From a virus, in IMG/VR virus record IMGVR_UViG_3300044616_001090, positions 1-47,058 of that record: a DNA stretch of 47,058 bases, one strand, 5' to 3'. Below, one piece after another: positions 31,487 through 39,112 of this stretch (its first letter is position 1; each line of letters starts with the position of its first letter). A program made the position numbers and the translations under genes. The notes beneath the pieces are model-generated. The model did no database searches. It saw only the letters and a list, made by a program, of their open reading frames with translations, and had not been told where the DNA came from.

Positions 31487-31780
31487 TTACAGGTTTAATA
31501 GTTTATTTCTCATCTCTTTATAAAAAACACCATTAATACTATACGAAGTAAGATAATCTTTTCGTTTTTCAGATGTTAGTGTGTTATCAAGTAACCATTT
31601 TTCAGTTTCAATATCATCTATTAGATAAGCCACTTCCATATAATCTTCTTCTTGCACAAGTTGAAAATTATTAGACCAGTTACGAGGAGCGAAATACCAA
31701 CACTTAACATTTACGATTTTATATTTTCCACTTTTAATGATAAAATTCTTCATTTCATCATATCCAAAATTAAATTCCAT
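31487..31780 (-). CDS. Hypothetical cytoplasmic protein
   Basis: A 97-residue protein, MEFNFGYDEMKNFIIKSGKYKIVNVKCWYFAPRN..., with no signal peptide, many aromatic residues and mixed charge. It is the only probable cytoplasmic protein in this stretch of exported ones. The MKNFIIKSGKYKIV segment could also be an alternative start. No known motif. Confidence 0.5.
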   Translation of the reverse strand: MEFNFGYDEMKNFIIKSGKYKIVNVKCWYFAPRNWSNNFQLVQEEDYMEVAYLIDDIETEKWLLDNTLTSEKRKDYLTSYSINGVFYKEMRNKLLNL

Positions 31781-31792
31781 AATTTTTAATTT

Positions 31793-34381
31793 TTATTTCA
31801 TTATTACTTTTAATGTTTTTCCACCTTTATTAACCGCATCCATAAGTCCAACTGAAATTAAACCGAATATATTTTCCAACTTTGTTTTTGTTGTAAATGA
31901 TAATTTATATTCAGTTGTATTATCTAAAATTCCACCATCCGTTATTAGAGAACCTAAATTAATATAATTCCCTTTGTCCGTCGCATAGTTAGTTGGTAAT
32001 CCTTTTGTTTTATATATTACATTATTAAACTTTAATAAATCATTATCGTAATTTAACTTAAACTGTGTCCCCACCAATTCTTGTTGTAATGGGTCTATTG
32101 TAATATATACATAAACACTATCTCCCACGATTTCAGACATAATTGATGAGTTTATTTCATTTGATATTGGGGTACTCATCGATGTTCTAACCGACATTGT
32201 TGTTATGTTATTTGAAGGTGGTGTTGCTGAATGTGATAAATTCACATCACCTTTCCAACTCACAGATAAATTGTAATTGTAATTCAACACATTATCCAAT
32301 AAACTAAATGAATATGATTTACCTTTGTATGATGTAAATGAACTCCATGTTGATTTACCAATTAAATTATAGATTGAGTCTGGAATTACTTTTATAGTAT
32401 TATCCAAAGTATAACTGCTAACTAAATCATTTACACCCGTTAAATTTTGTAATAATTTATATGTATCCACTTCATTGAATACACCATTATCATCCACATC
32501 TGCATTTATATATTGAATACCATATCCAAATTCATTACCACTTTGATTACCAAATAAACCCTTATTAGATAATTCCTTAAATGCCAAATAAACATCCGAT
32601 ACTGTTACAATGTTATTATATAATGTTTTTAATTGTACATTATCATATTCATTTAATTCCATTTTGTGTTGTTTGTATGTACCTAATTGTGAAAAGGTAA
32701 ACTCACTACTTACTCCGTAAAATCCATTGCCTTGTCTTATAAATGATGAAAATGATGAACCCGTAAAATTAAATTGGGTTGGTGTATTAATCCAATAATT
32801 TGCCCAATATATGTCTTCACTATCAAATGTTACATTTCCATCCCACAAATCAAATAATTTTAGTGATGATACATTATTTGGTGATACGTTGGTTCCATCA
32901 AATTCTCTCTTATCAATCCCAACTCTATATCTTTGATTTGATGCATCGTAGTCATATATCACACACCATTCAACTTGGCCAGGTGATGATATTGCCTTGT
33001 ATGAAGATGGTTGAGATACAAATTGATAACTCAATCCCCATCCACCCCATTCTGACGTTGTGATTCCATTACGGGTTGAACCTAAATAACTACTTTTTCC
33101 CTCAACTATTTTAATATAAATTTCTTTTGTTTGTCCGATTGTTAAAACTCCTGCGTGAACTGCCATAGCGGGTATATAAGAGTCACTTGTATAAATGTCC
33201 GTTCCCCATCCACCACCACTTGCTCCAATTGTTGTTAGTTTATAGACCTTACCAATATCAGCAGAACTAAATTGTGTCATATCATTTGTACCCGGCGTTA
33301 ATTGAATTGCGGTTGAAAATATCTTTGCAGTATCTATTTGATTTGAAAGATATACTTTACCCAATCCACTTAATGATTTATAAGAACCACCGGCTACCCA
33401 TGTTGATGTCGCATCGCTTCTATTAAATAATCTTGCTGAAAATTTACTTTTATCAGTTGCTCCACCAAATGTAAAATTGAATAATGCTTTTATTGTTTCT
33501 CCGTTTGAATGAACTACACTGTTAGTATAAAATTCGGTAAATGTTGCATCATCAGGATTGGTCCAAGTTCCATATTCAATTACATAAGGGCAACTAAATC
33601 CATTCGGTAAATCATTCCATTGAGAACCGTTCCATTTTGTTACCGCATAATCTTCGTTACCACTATTGTTTGGTTCACCAGGTGCCCAGTTATTGTACTG
33701 TCCTTGTATATTACCCGCAGTTTGTCCGTTTGATGTTTTGATTAAAGTTCCCTTTTCAGGACCAGCATCAATTTTCCATTGGCCTTCTGTTTCTTCATCC
33801 GTTAGTGCAAACCAAATGTTTGTTTGTGGTACATTATTAAATACAAACGCATCTTCATCTGCCGAAGTTATTGTTACTAAATATCCAGTCTGTCCTTTAA
33901 ATGTAGTATTTAATGCCGCTGCTCTTGCACCCGTATAGCTTGTTCCTGTTGATATTGGTCTATAAAAGTGTCCGTTTGTTCCATTGTAAAAGAAACCAGT
34001 TGGATTTATAGTTGCTGCGACTGATATGACAATATCACCCGAAATAGAACCTGTGTTAATTTTTAATGATGCCAATGCCGTATTGATATTTGCCATTGTT
34101 CCGGTAAACACCAATTTAGTTTTATTACCAATCATATTGAAACCACTTGCTGCGGTTAGACCTGTGTAAGTGTTTAAATAGAATGTTGTTCCTGCTGGTG
34201 GTGATACTAAACTCACCGATGCTAATAAAGTTGCGGTTGAATTAAATCCAGTTAACTCAAATCCACTAGCATCTTGTCCCGTCGTATTGACAGTAAATGA
34301 TTTAGGGTCTGGTGCCGAAACCGACTGACCAAACCCTAAAAATGATATAAATAAAAATAATACTATTAATAGTTTCTTCAT
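31793..34381 (-). CDS. Large secreted C-type-lectin-like protein with dockerin/cohesin-like end
   Basis: An 862-residue protein. Signal ends at FLGFGQ. Residues 30-130 are beta-rich. Residues 135-275 form a C-type-lectin-like domain (GARAAALNTTFKGQTGYLVTITSADEDAFV; WAPGEPNNSGNEDYAV; WNDLPNGFSCPYVIEYG), with EPN and WND in the calcium/carbohydrate loop. A long middle follows. At 640-665 DVDDNGVFNEVDTYKLLQNLTG has a dockerin-like calcium loop. The last 120 residues (GTQFKLNYDNDLLKFNNVIY...) are cohesin-like. The C-terminal half resembles the 34385 protein. Binding of cell-surface sugar is inferred. Confidence 0.75.
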   Translation of the reverse strand: MKKLLIVLFLFISFLGFGQSVSAPDPKSFTVNTTGQDASGFELTGFNSTATLLASVSLVSPPAGTTFYLNTYTGLTAASGFNMIGNKTKLVFTGTMANINTALASLKINTGSISGDIVISVAATINPTGFFYNGTNGHFYRPISTGTSYTGARAAALNTTFKGQTGYLVTITSADEDAFVFNNVPQTNIWFALTDEETEGQWKIDAGPEKGTLIKTSNGQTAGNIQGQYNNWAPGEPNNSGNEDYAVTKWNGSQWNDLPNGFSCPYVIEYGTWTNPDDATFTEFYTNSVVHSNGETIKALFNFTFGGATDKSKFSARLFNRSDATSTWVAGGSYKSLSGLGKVYLSNQIDTAKIFSTAIQLTPGTNDMTQFSSADIGKVYKLTTIGASGGGWGTDIYTSDSYIPAMAVHAGVLTIGQTKEIYIKIVEGKSSYLGSTRNGITTSEWGGWGLSYQFVSQPSSYKAISSPGQVEWCVIYDYDASNQRYRVGIDKREFDGTNVSPNNVSSLKLFDLWDGNVTFDSEDIYWANYWINTPTQFNFTGSSFSSFIRQGNGFYGVSSEFTFSQLGTYKQHKMELNEYDNVQLKTLYNNIVTVSDVYLAFKELSNKGLFGNQSGNEFGYGIQYINADVDDNGVFNEVDTYKLLQNLTGVNDLVSSYTLDNTIKVIPDSIYNLIGKSTWSSFTSYKGKSYSFSLLDNVLNYNYNLSVSWKGDVNLSHSATPPSNNITTMSVRTSMSTPISNEINSSIMSEIVGDSVYVYITIDPLQQELVGTQFKLNYDNDLLKFNNVIYKTKGLPTNYATDKGNYINLGSLITDGGILDNTTEYKLSFTTKTKLENIFGLISVGLMDAVNKGGKTLKVIMK

Positions 34382-34384
34382 AAA

Positions 34385-36034
34385 TTATTCTATTGTCAAA
34401 TCAACTTTCTTACCCAAACCATCAACTGCATCTGCTAATACAAAAAAGAATAATCCTGCAGTATTAGTTAATTGAACTTTAGGAGTGAAAATTAATTTAT
34501 ACGGTGTTCCTACTTTGATTCTTGATGTTTTTAATTGATCAATTGAACCAAATGTTAATCTACCATCTTTGTGAGTTGAGAAGTTTGTAATTGTACTTCC
34601 CGCATCAAATATTACATTATCCAAAGTCAATCTACTTTCGTCATAATTCATTATAACTTGTAAACCAGCCAATCCTTCTTTTGTCAACGTTGCAGTTAAT
34701 ATAACTTTACCATTTTCTAAAGTAGAGTTGATACCCAATGTTGCTTTTTCAAATGTAGGTTGAGTATATGACATTGATTTTACTGAAAATGATTGGAAGT
34801 TTCTATCGTTTATTGAATTTGTAAAATTACCTTGTGTAATTCTAGTTGCAATTGTGTCAGGATGTGATGAGTGTGACCAGTTTAAATCACCACCCCATGC
34901 AAATACTGCATCAACAGTTTGTGATGGAGCCGTAATGTATACTCTATTCTTAGTAACACCATCTAACCAACTTTGATTCAATAAACCACTATGCCATCTC
35001 CAAGAAGTTGCTGTTGATGTTGGAATGAATGCATTTGTTGACACATCTTGTCCGATTACGTGTGCAAATAAGTTATATGAGTCAGATTCGTTAAATGTCA
35101 TATCGTTTTTTGTTACATTACCTATTTTTCTTTCTAAAACAGGTCTTGTAAAGAAGTTTGCAGTTCCACTAATATCAGTTTGAGAGTGTCCTAAGAATGC
35201 TTTATATGCATCTGAAACTGTGATTACGTTGTTCATCCAAGTCTTTTGGGAAGCGGGAGATACAAATACACCAACACTATCACCGACTTTAACACCCGAT
35301 GTGAATATTGCCTCACCACTTGCATCCAATGCTTTTTGTGTGATTGGTTGTTGTGACCAATCAATATCACCACTACCATCTGTTTTTAATCTCATCAATT
35401 GAACATTGTGGTCGGAAATTGTATATCCTTGTGGAAATAATACTCTAACTTTGAATTGAGATGTGTTACCTACCACATTGGTTAAAGATATGTTTGTTGA
35501 ACTTCTTGTAATCGGTGAAATATACTCATCTGTTGCATTAATTGAATATGCCAAATCTAATTTATGAATATTATTATATGTGTTTTGATCTTTTAATACA
35601 AATTTTTGTGTGGCAATATCACCATTAATTGAGGCGTCAGCTCTTTGAATTGTTAATTGTCCAACATTCCAATCAGAATTTACCACATATCCCCAAGGTG
35701 TAACTTGATATTGTGCATATAATTGTGTATCCACAATATTTGCTGCCGGTGTAAATTTGTAATTATCCCAACCTGTATAGAATGTTTGTGTTGAACTACC
35801 TTGTGTAAAAGTGGTACTATTTGGTACCATTGACAATGCTTTATTATTAAAAGAGTATCTTAACCAAAAATAACGAGGTGTTGTTGTCCCTCTATTAATT
35901 GTATATTTAACCGTTAATGTATCTCCGACTTTTAAACCTGTAGTTGGAGTTATAGATTGGTTAATTGTTAATTGGGCAAATGATGATAGGGACATTAATA
36001 AAAATAATCCCATTAATAATGTTAGTTTTTTCAT
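34385..36034 (-). CDS. Secreted beta-rich protein sharing its C-terminal half with the lectin protein
   Basis: A 549-residue protein with signal MKKLTLLMGLFLLMSLSSFAQ. The first 230 residues are beta-sandwich-like (VKYTINRGTTTPRYFWLRYSFN). From about 270, VSDAYKAFLGHSQTDISG...ESDSYNLF and GGDLNWSHSS correspond to VSDVYLAF...EVDTYKLL and KGDVNLSHS in the 31793 protein. The last 110 residues (GLAGLQVIMNYDESRLTLDNVIFDAG...LTFGSI) are the same cohesin-like unit. It follows the CsgG-like gene with four-base overlap and is followed by the lectin gene, an operon of secreted proteins. Confidence 0.7.
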   Translation of the reverse strand: MKKLTLLMGLFLLMSLSSFAQLTINQSITPTTGLKVGDTLTVKYTINRGTTTPRYFWLRYSFNNKALSMVPNSTTFTQGSSTQTFYTGWDNYKFTPAANIVDTQLYAQYQVTPWGYVVNSDWNVGQLTIQRADASINGDIATQKFVLKDQNTYNNIHKLDLAYSINATDEYISPITRSSTNISLTNVVGNTSQFKVRVLFPQGYTISDHNVQLMRLKTDGSGDIDWSQQPITQKALDASGEAIFTSGVKVGDSVGVFVSPASQKTWMNNVITVSDAYKAFLGHSQTDISGTANFFTRPVLERKIGNVTKNDMTFNESDSYNLFAHVIGQDVSTNAFIPTSTATSWRWHSGLLNQSWLDGVTKNRVYITAPSQTVDAVFAWGGDLNWSHSSHPDTIATRITQGNFTNSINDRNFQSFSVKSMSYTQPTFEKATLGINSTLENGKVILTATLTKEGLAGLQVIMNYDESRLTLDNVIFDAGSTITNFSTHKDGRLTFGSIDQLKTSRIKVGTPYKLIFTPKVQLTNTAGLFFFVLADAVDGLGKKVDLTIE

Positions 36035-36546
36035 TTCTTATTTAAAAATATTTTATCAACAAGTGAAACACATGTCTTCTTGATTGCGGAAGACAATGCC
36101 TGTTGGTTTATTTGTCCACTTCCTTCGTCAGTGATTAACGTTGACGTGGAAATTTCTGAACTTGACTCTTCAGCTACCACCTCTTTTAATTTTTTACCTG
36201 ATTTATCGGTGATAATACCTTTCATTATTACCAATGTTTCTTCAACATTAGAATGGAATACTGAAACGTTTCTTTTAGTTTTATTAACGTCAAAAAATAA
36301 TAAATCAACGTTTAATAAAACATCAGCTTCACTACGTACCTCTACGATTGTGAAGTCCTTATCCTGTAAAATTTCTTCAAAAATGTTTTTAACTCCGAAA
36401 GCTAAGTTTCGGTTAGACGTCATACGTCCGATTTTGATTTTGTTCTCAACGCCAGATATGTACACTTTTTGCGTGTCCTGAGCAAATGAAGAGAATGCCA
36501 AGAACAAAGTACATAAAAGGAGAGAGAGTCCTTTTATTTTTGTCAT
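36031..36546 (-). CDS. CsgG-like exported protein 2
   Basis: A 171-residue protein. Signal ends at AFSSFAQ. The mature part: VYISGVENKIKIGRMTSNRNLAFGVKNIFEEILQDKDFTIVEVRSEADVLLNVDLLFFDVN..., then VIMKGIITDKSGKKLKEVVAEESSSE and a helix QQALSSAIKKTCVSLVDKIF. The order fits the CsgG/LpoB-type fold but is shorter than the 26832 protein. It is the first gene of the secreted-protein operon, so it may form or regulate their export. Family assignment is less sure than for copy 1. Confidence 0.5.
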   Translation of the reverse strand: MTKIKGLSLLLCTLFLAFSSFAQDTQKVYISGVENKIKIGRMTSNRNLAFGVKNIFEEILQDKDFTIVEVRSEADVLLNVDLLFFDVNKTKRNVSVFHSNVEETLVIMKGIITDKSGKKLKEVVAEESSSEISTSTLITDEGSGQINQQALSSAIKKTCVSLVDKIFLNKK

Positions 36547-36606
36547 ACCAATAAATACTTTGAATTATAGGACTGATAAGAATCATTAATAATTTTTTGG
36601 TTATAT

Positions 36607-36637
36607 TTTGTTTTGTTAAAATAATTCCATATATTAA
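36607..36637 (+). promoter_or_regulatory. Promoter candidate for the PhyH-like gene
   Basis: TTTG at 36607-36610, 19 bases, TATATTAA at 36630-36637 (two mismatches to TAnnTTTG). The ATG is at 36657. The opposite strand of this 110-base gap carries GTATTTATT before the CsgG-like gene. Confidence 0.45.
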
Positions 36638-36656
36638 TATCATTAAATGAATAATT

Positions 36657-37439
36657 ATGGGAAATTTTAAACATCTTACGGAATTAGAAATCCAACAAAT
36701 GACCTTTGATTGGAGATACCGTGGGTTTACCACATTAGAGCTTCTAACAGAAGAAGAATGTGATGAAATCAACGACGAACTTGAACGTTTACGTCAAGAG
36801 AGAAAAGGAACAACTACCGATGATGGTAAGGAATGGGGTGAGTGGGATCCATTTGCATATCCACACAAGTTGTCGGACAAATTAGCGAAACTATATGCTC
36901 ATCCTAAGTTAATTGAAGCTTGTGAGTTCTTAATGGAAGGTGAAATTGTAGGGATGCAGAGTTGGTGTTACTTTAAACCTCCAGGTCAATTGGGAAGAGA
37001 TATGCACCAAAATGCATTTTACACAGGTTGTAAACACAATGAAATCATTAATACAGCATTAGCGTTAGATAACCACGATGCGGGTAATGGTTCAGTTTGG
37101 AATTACGAAGGTTCACATAGATTACCAACCTTACCAATCGAGGTAGACGAGGAAAGAACTAAAACCAACCCATCATTTTGGAGAAACGAACGCGGTAAAC
37201 CATGTGTAATGCCCGAAGGACACGATTTTCGTAAAGTAGAAGGTATTCTTAAAAAGGGTCAATGTGTATTATTACACTCACATTGTGTACATGGTTCTGA
37301 AGCGAATACCTCAAATAGAATGAGAAGAAACTTTTTAGGAGGATTCTTAAAGAAAGGTGCTTATTACAATCAAGGAAATCATATGAAACGTGAACCAATT
37401 GATATGTACGAATTGAGAGACAAACATTGGGGAGAATAG
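36657..37439 (+). CDS. PhyH-like 2-oxoglutarate oxygenase with altered metal motif
   Basis: A 260-residue protein of the phytanoyl-CoA dioxygenase type: YRGFTTLELLTEEECDEINDEL, MQSWCYFKPPGQLGRDMHQNAFYTG, ALALDNHDAGNGSVWNYEGSHRLP, GQCVLLHSHCVHGSEANTSNRMRRNF. The distal His and the Arg for 2-oxoglutarate are present. The usual His-x-Asp is His-Gln-Asn (HQN), so one metal ligand is replaced. It may use a nearby Asp or be inactive. Substrate unknown. Own promoter and terminator. Confidence 0.8.
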   Translation: MGNFKHLTELEIQQMTFDWRYRGFTTLELLTEEECDEINDELERLRQERKGTTTDDGKEWGEWDPFAYPHKLSDKLAKLYAHPKLIEACEFLMEGEIVGMQSWCYFKPPGQLGRDMHQNAFYTGCKHNEIINTALALDNHDAGNGSVWNYEGSHRLPTLPIEVDEERTKTNPSFWRNERGKPCVMPEGHDFRKVEGILKKGQCVLLHSHCVHGSEANTSNRMRRNFLGGFLKKGAYYNQGNHMKREPIDMYELRDKHWGE

Positions 37440-37460
37440 TGATATATTGGTATATTAGTA

Positions 37461-37489
37461 ACCCTCACCCTAAAAAGTGAGGGTTTTTT
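37461..37489 (+). terminator. Terminator after the PhyH-like gene
   Basis: Stem ACCCTCAC/GTGAGGGT with an 8-base loop and a T-run. Confidence 0.85.
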
Positions 37490-37531
37490 GTAAAAGATTA
37501 AGAATAATTTTATATATCCGAATTTATTAAT

Positions 37532-37539
37532 TATCTTTG
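37532..37539 (+). promoter_or_regulatory. TATCTTTG promoter box upstream of the HNH/tRNA cluster
   Basis: Exact TAnnTTTG. The region at the -33 position is TTTA, one base from TTTG. Same octamer as at 41134 and 19644. Confidence 0.55.
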
Positions 37540-37550
37540 TAAAATAAGTG

Positions 37551-37559
37551 GTTCTTTGA
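37551..37559 (+). promoter_or_regulatory. boxA-like antitermination element
   Basis: GTTCTTTGA followed by CATATGG, 11 bases after the promoter box. It matches the leader element I know from Bacteroidota rRNA operons (GTTCTTTGACAT), where Nus factors bind. It precedes the tRNA and structured-RNA cluster. Confidence 0.6.
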
Positions 37560-37599
37560 CATATGGATTTTGAACCGATTACCTGATATTTATTATCAT

Positions 37600-38124
37600 A
37601 TGGTAATCAATTCAAATAAATGTAAAGAATGTTCAGTAGAAATACCGAACGGACGAAAATTTTGTGGTAGTAGTTGTGCCGCAAAATTTAATAACAAAGC
37701 ATACCCTAAGAGAACTCACGGTAGAACAAAACCAAAGTGTCTGAATTGTGGTAATGAAATAAATGGTAGGTACGATAGAAAATACTGTAGTAATAAATGT
37801 CAAAATAATAAAACACAAAAAGACATTTTAAATAAAGTACAAAATGAAGAATTTGATAAACTTGGTAACAAAGCATCAATAGATAGAACTAGTAAAAAAT
37901 ACCTAATTAAAACATACGGAGAAAAATGTATGAAATGTGGTTGGGATGAGATAAATAAATGGACAAAAAAGGTACCAATTGAATTAAATCACATTGACGG
38001 TAATCCTGAAAATCATTCATTAAACAATCTTGAATTAATATGTCCTAATTGTCATTCTCTTACAGAATTTAATAAAAGTAGAGGTAAGGGTAGAAAATGG
38101 AGAAAAACTATATTTTTAAAATAA
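37600..38124 (+). CDS. HNH endonuclease with zinc ribbons
   Basis: A 174-residue protein starting at ATG 37600; a TTG at 37570 could add ten residues. Two N-terminal zinc knuckles: CKEC/CGSSC (8-26) and CLNC/CSNKC (47-67). The HNH core is CMKCGW (110-115), ELNHIDGNPENHSLNNLELICPNCHSL (128-154), with His131, Asn143/144 and His152. It is a free-standing nuclease, perhaps a homing endonuclease that targets the RNA gene cluster. The tRNA-Thr begins directly after its stop codon. Confidence 0.87.
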   Translation: MVINSNKCKECSVEIPNGRKFCGSSCAAKFNNKAYPKRTHGRTKPKCLNCGNEINGRYDRKYCSNKCQNNKTQKDILNKVQNEEFDKLGNKASIDRTSKKYLIKTYGEKCMKCGWDEINKWTKKVPIELNHIDGNPENHSLNNLELICPNCHSLTEFNKSRGKGRKWRKTIFLK

Positions 38125-38209
38125 GCCAACTTCGCATAGATGGTCGAGTGCACCTGATTTGTAATCAGGAACAGAAATGACATCGGGGGTTCGAATCCCT
38201 CAGTTGGCT
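38125..38209 (+). tRNA. tRNA-Thr(UGU), with a 15-nt variable region
   Basis: Acceptor GCCAACT/AGTTGGC (7 bp), D stem GCAT/GTGC, anticodon stem CCTGA/TCAGG with loop TTTGTAA (anticodon TGT), T stem GGGGG/CCCTC with loop TTCGAAT. The variable region AACAGAAATGACATC is 15 nt, long for a Thr tRNA. CCA is not encoded. It begins the base after the HNH stop, so it must be cut from a longer transcript. Confidence 0.85.
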
Positions 38210-38211
38210 CA

Positions 38212-38568
38212 ACAGGTGACGACGGTGGTGTGACCCCACTGTCTATAAATCCCAAAAGATCCGTTTGAATCTAGATGTAGAACGGTGAGGGTAGAGTTAC
38301 TATAAGTTGGAGTAATTAACCATTAAACGAAAAGTAACCACAGACTATGTCTGTTATGATGTACATAGATGGTACGAAAAACCTGTAACTTTTTGAAACT
38401 AACTCAACGAGGACTTTGTCAACCAGAGCAATGACTCGGATGGTGCAACTTAAGTTGGGTTGGAATCAAACATTAATGTGATAATCACTCCGATTTTTAA
38501 TCGGTAAGCACCCGGCAGTAACACCGGGATGGCAATGTGGTTATTAAGAGGTAAGGAAAAGACTAATA
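38212..38568 (+). ncRNA. Structured non-coding RNA between tRNA-Thr and tRNA-Met
   Basis: No convincing reading frame covers these 357 bases. There are clear hairpins: an 8-bp stem GACGGTGG/CCACTGTC at 38221-38243, CAGAC/GTCTG at about 38342, CCGA/TCGG with a 7-base loop at about 38491, and CCCGG/CCGGG at about 38512-38530. The 14-base motif at 38309 is repeated in the next spacer. Not a tRNA, RNase P or 6S RNA that I recognise. Confidence 0.6.
38309..38322 (+). repeat. 14-base motif GGAGTAATTAACCA, copy 1
   Basis: Exact match to the sequence at 38970-38983, in the other inter-tRNA spacer. Could be a shared RNA fold or protein site. Confidence 0.7.
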
Positions 38569-38641
38569 GGACTTGTAGCTTAATGGTTGAAGCAGCACAC
38601 TCATAATGTGAAGATTATAGGTTCGAGCCCTATCTGGTCCA
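38569..38641 (+). tRNA. tRNA-Met(CAU)
   Basis: Acceptor GGACTTG/CTGGTCC has one T-T mismatch; anticodon loop CTCATAA gives CAT; T arm ATAGG-TTCGAGC-CCTAT is perfect. The first anticodon-stem pair is G-A. It could be initiator, elongator or, if lysidine-modified, Ile; the sequence cannot decide. CCA is not encoded. Confidence 0.85.
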
Positions 38642-38689
38642 CAAAAAGGTTTGATAATTTAATATATTTTGTATATATTATAAAATAAT

Positions 38690-38775
38690 GGAGAGATGGT
38701 AGAGTTGGTCTATTGCACCTGACTTGAAATCAGGAGACTGTCAAAGGTCCGTGGGTTCGAATCCTACTCTCTCCG
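38690..38775 (+). tRNA. tRNA-Ser(UGA)
   Basis: Acceptor GGAGAGA/TCTCTCC, anticodon stem CCTGA/TCAGG with loop CTTGAAA (anticodon TGA), long variable arm of about 16 nt as expected for Ser, and T arm with TTCGAAT. CCA not encoded. Confidence 0.92.
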
Positions 38776-39038
38776 CTGTAGAGTTTGCCCGTGGTAACGG
38801 TCTAATAGGGAAACCTTTTAGACTTCTCGCGTCAAAACCCAAAACACTGACCTACTGGTGCTTGGGCTAAATGTAGAAAAAAAACGGGATATTTTTTAAT
38901 CACAAATAAAAATGTGAGTTATAATAAAGTAGCCAATTATAAGCCAACATAAAGCTGTTGGATACAGACGGAGTAATTAACCAGAGTATAGTGCAACAAT
39001 TGTGATATTCTAACAAATACCCATTTGAGTGATTATTT
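38776..39038 (+). ncRNA. Structured non-coding RNA between tRNA-Ser and tRNA-Glu
   Basis: These 263 bases have no open frame. Hairpins: CCGT/ACGG at about 38790; GTCTAA-AGG-GAAA-CCT-TTAGAC with a GAAA tetraloop at about 38803-38832; CCCAA/TTGGG at about 38846-38875; TCACA/TGTGA at about 38900-38920; CCAAC/GTTGG at about 38944-38961. It carries the second GGAGTAATTAACCA copy. Confidence 0.6.
38970..38983 (+). repeat. 14-base motif GGAGTAATTAACCA, copy 2
   Basis: Exact match to 38309-38322, also located some way upstream of a tRNA. Flanks are not similar. Confidence 0.7.
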
Positions 39039-39110
39039 GTTCTTGTCGACTAAGGGTTAGGTCACCTCCCTTTCACGGAGGTAATACGGGTTCGAATCCC
39101 GTCGGGAATA
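39039..39110 (+). tRNA. tRNA-Glu(UUC)
   Basis: Acceptor GTTCTTG/CGGGAAT (several G-T pairs), anticodon stem CCTCC/GGAGG with loop CTTTCAC (anticodon TTC), T arm ACGGG-TTCGAAT-CCCGT. CCA not encoded. The next gene's ATG is three bases further. Confidence 0.9.
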
Positions 39111-39112
39111 CA

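Noticed and set aside
38484-38530. tRNA-like anticodon hairpin with TTT (Lys) in the first spacer
   Set aside because: There is no matching acceptor stem and no TTCGA loop; only a four-pair stem. Kept as part of the structured spacer.
39029-39112. N-terminal extension of the SGNH protein C
   Set aside because: It would translate through tRNA-Glu; the ATG at 39113 directly after the tRNA is better.
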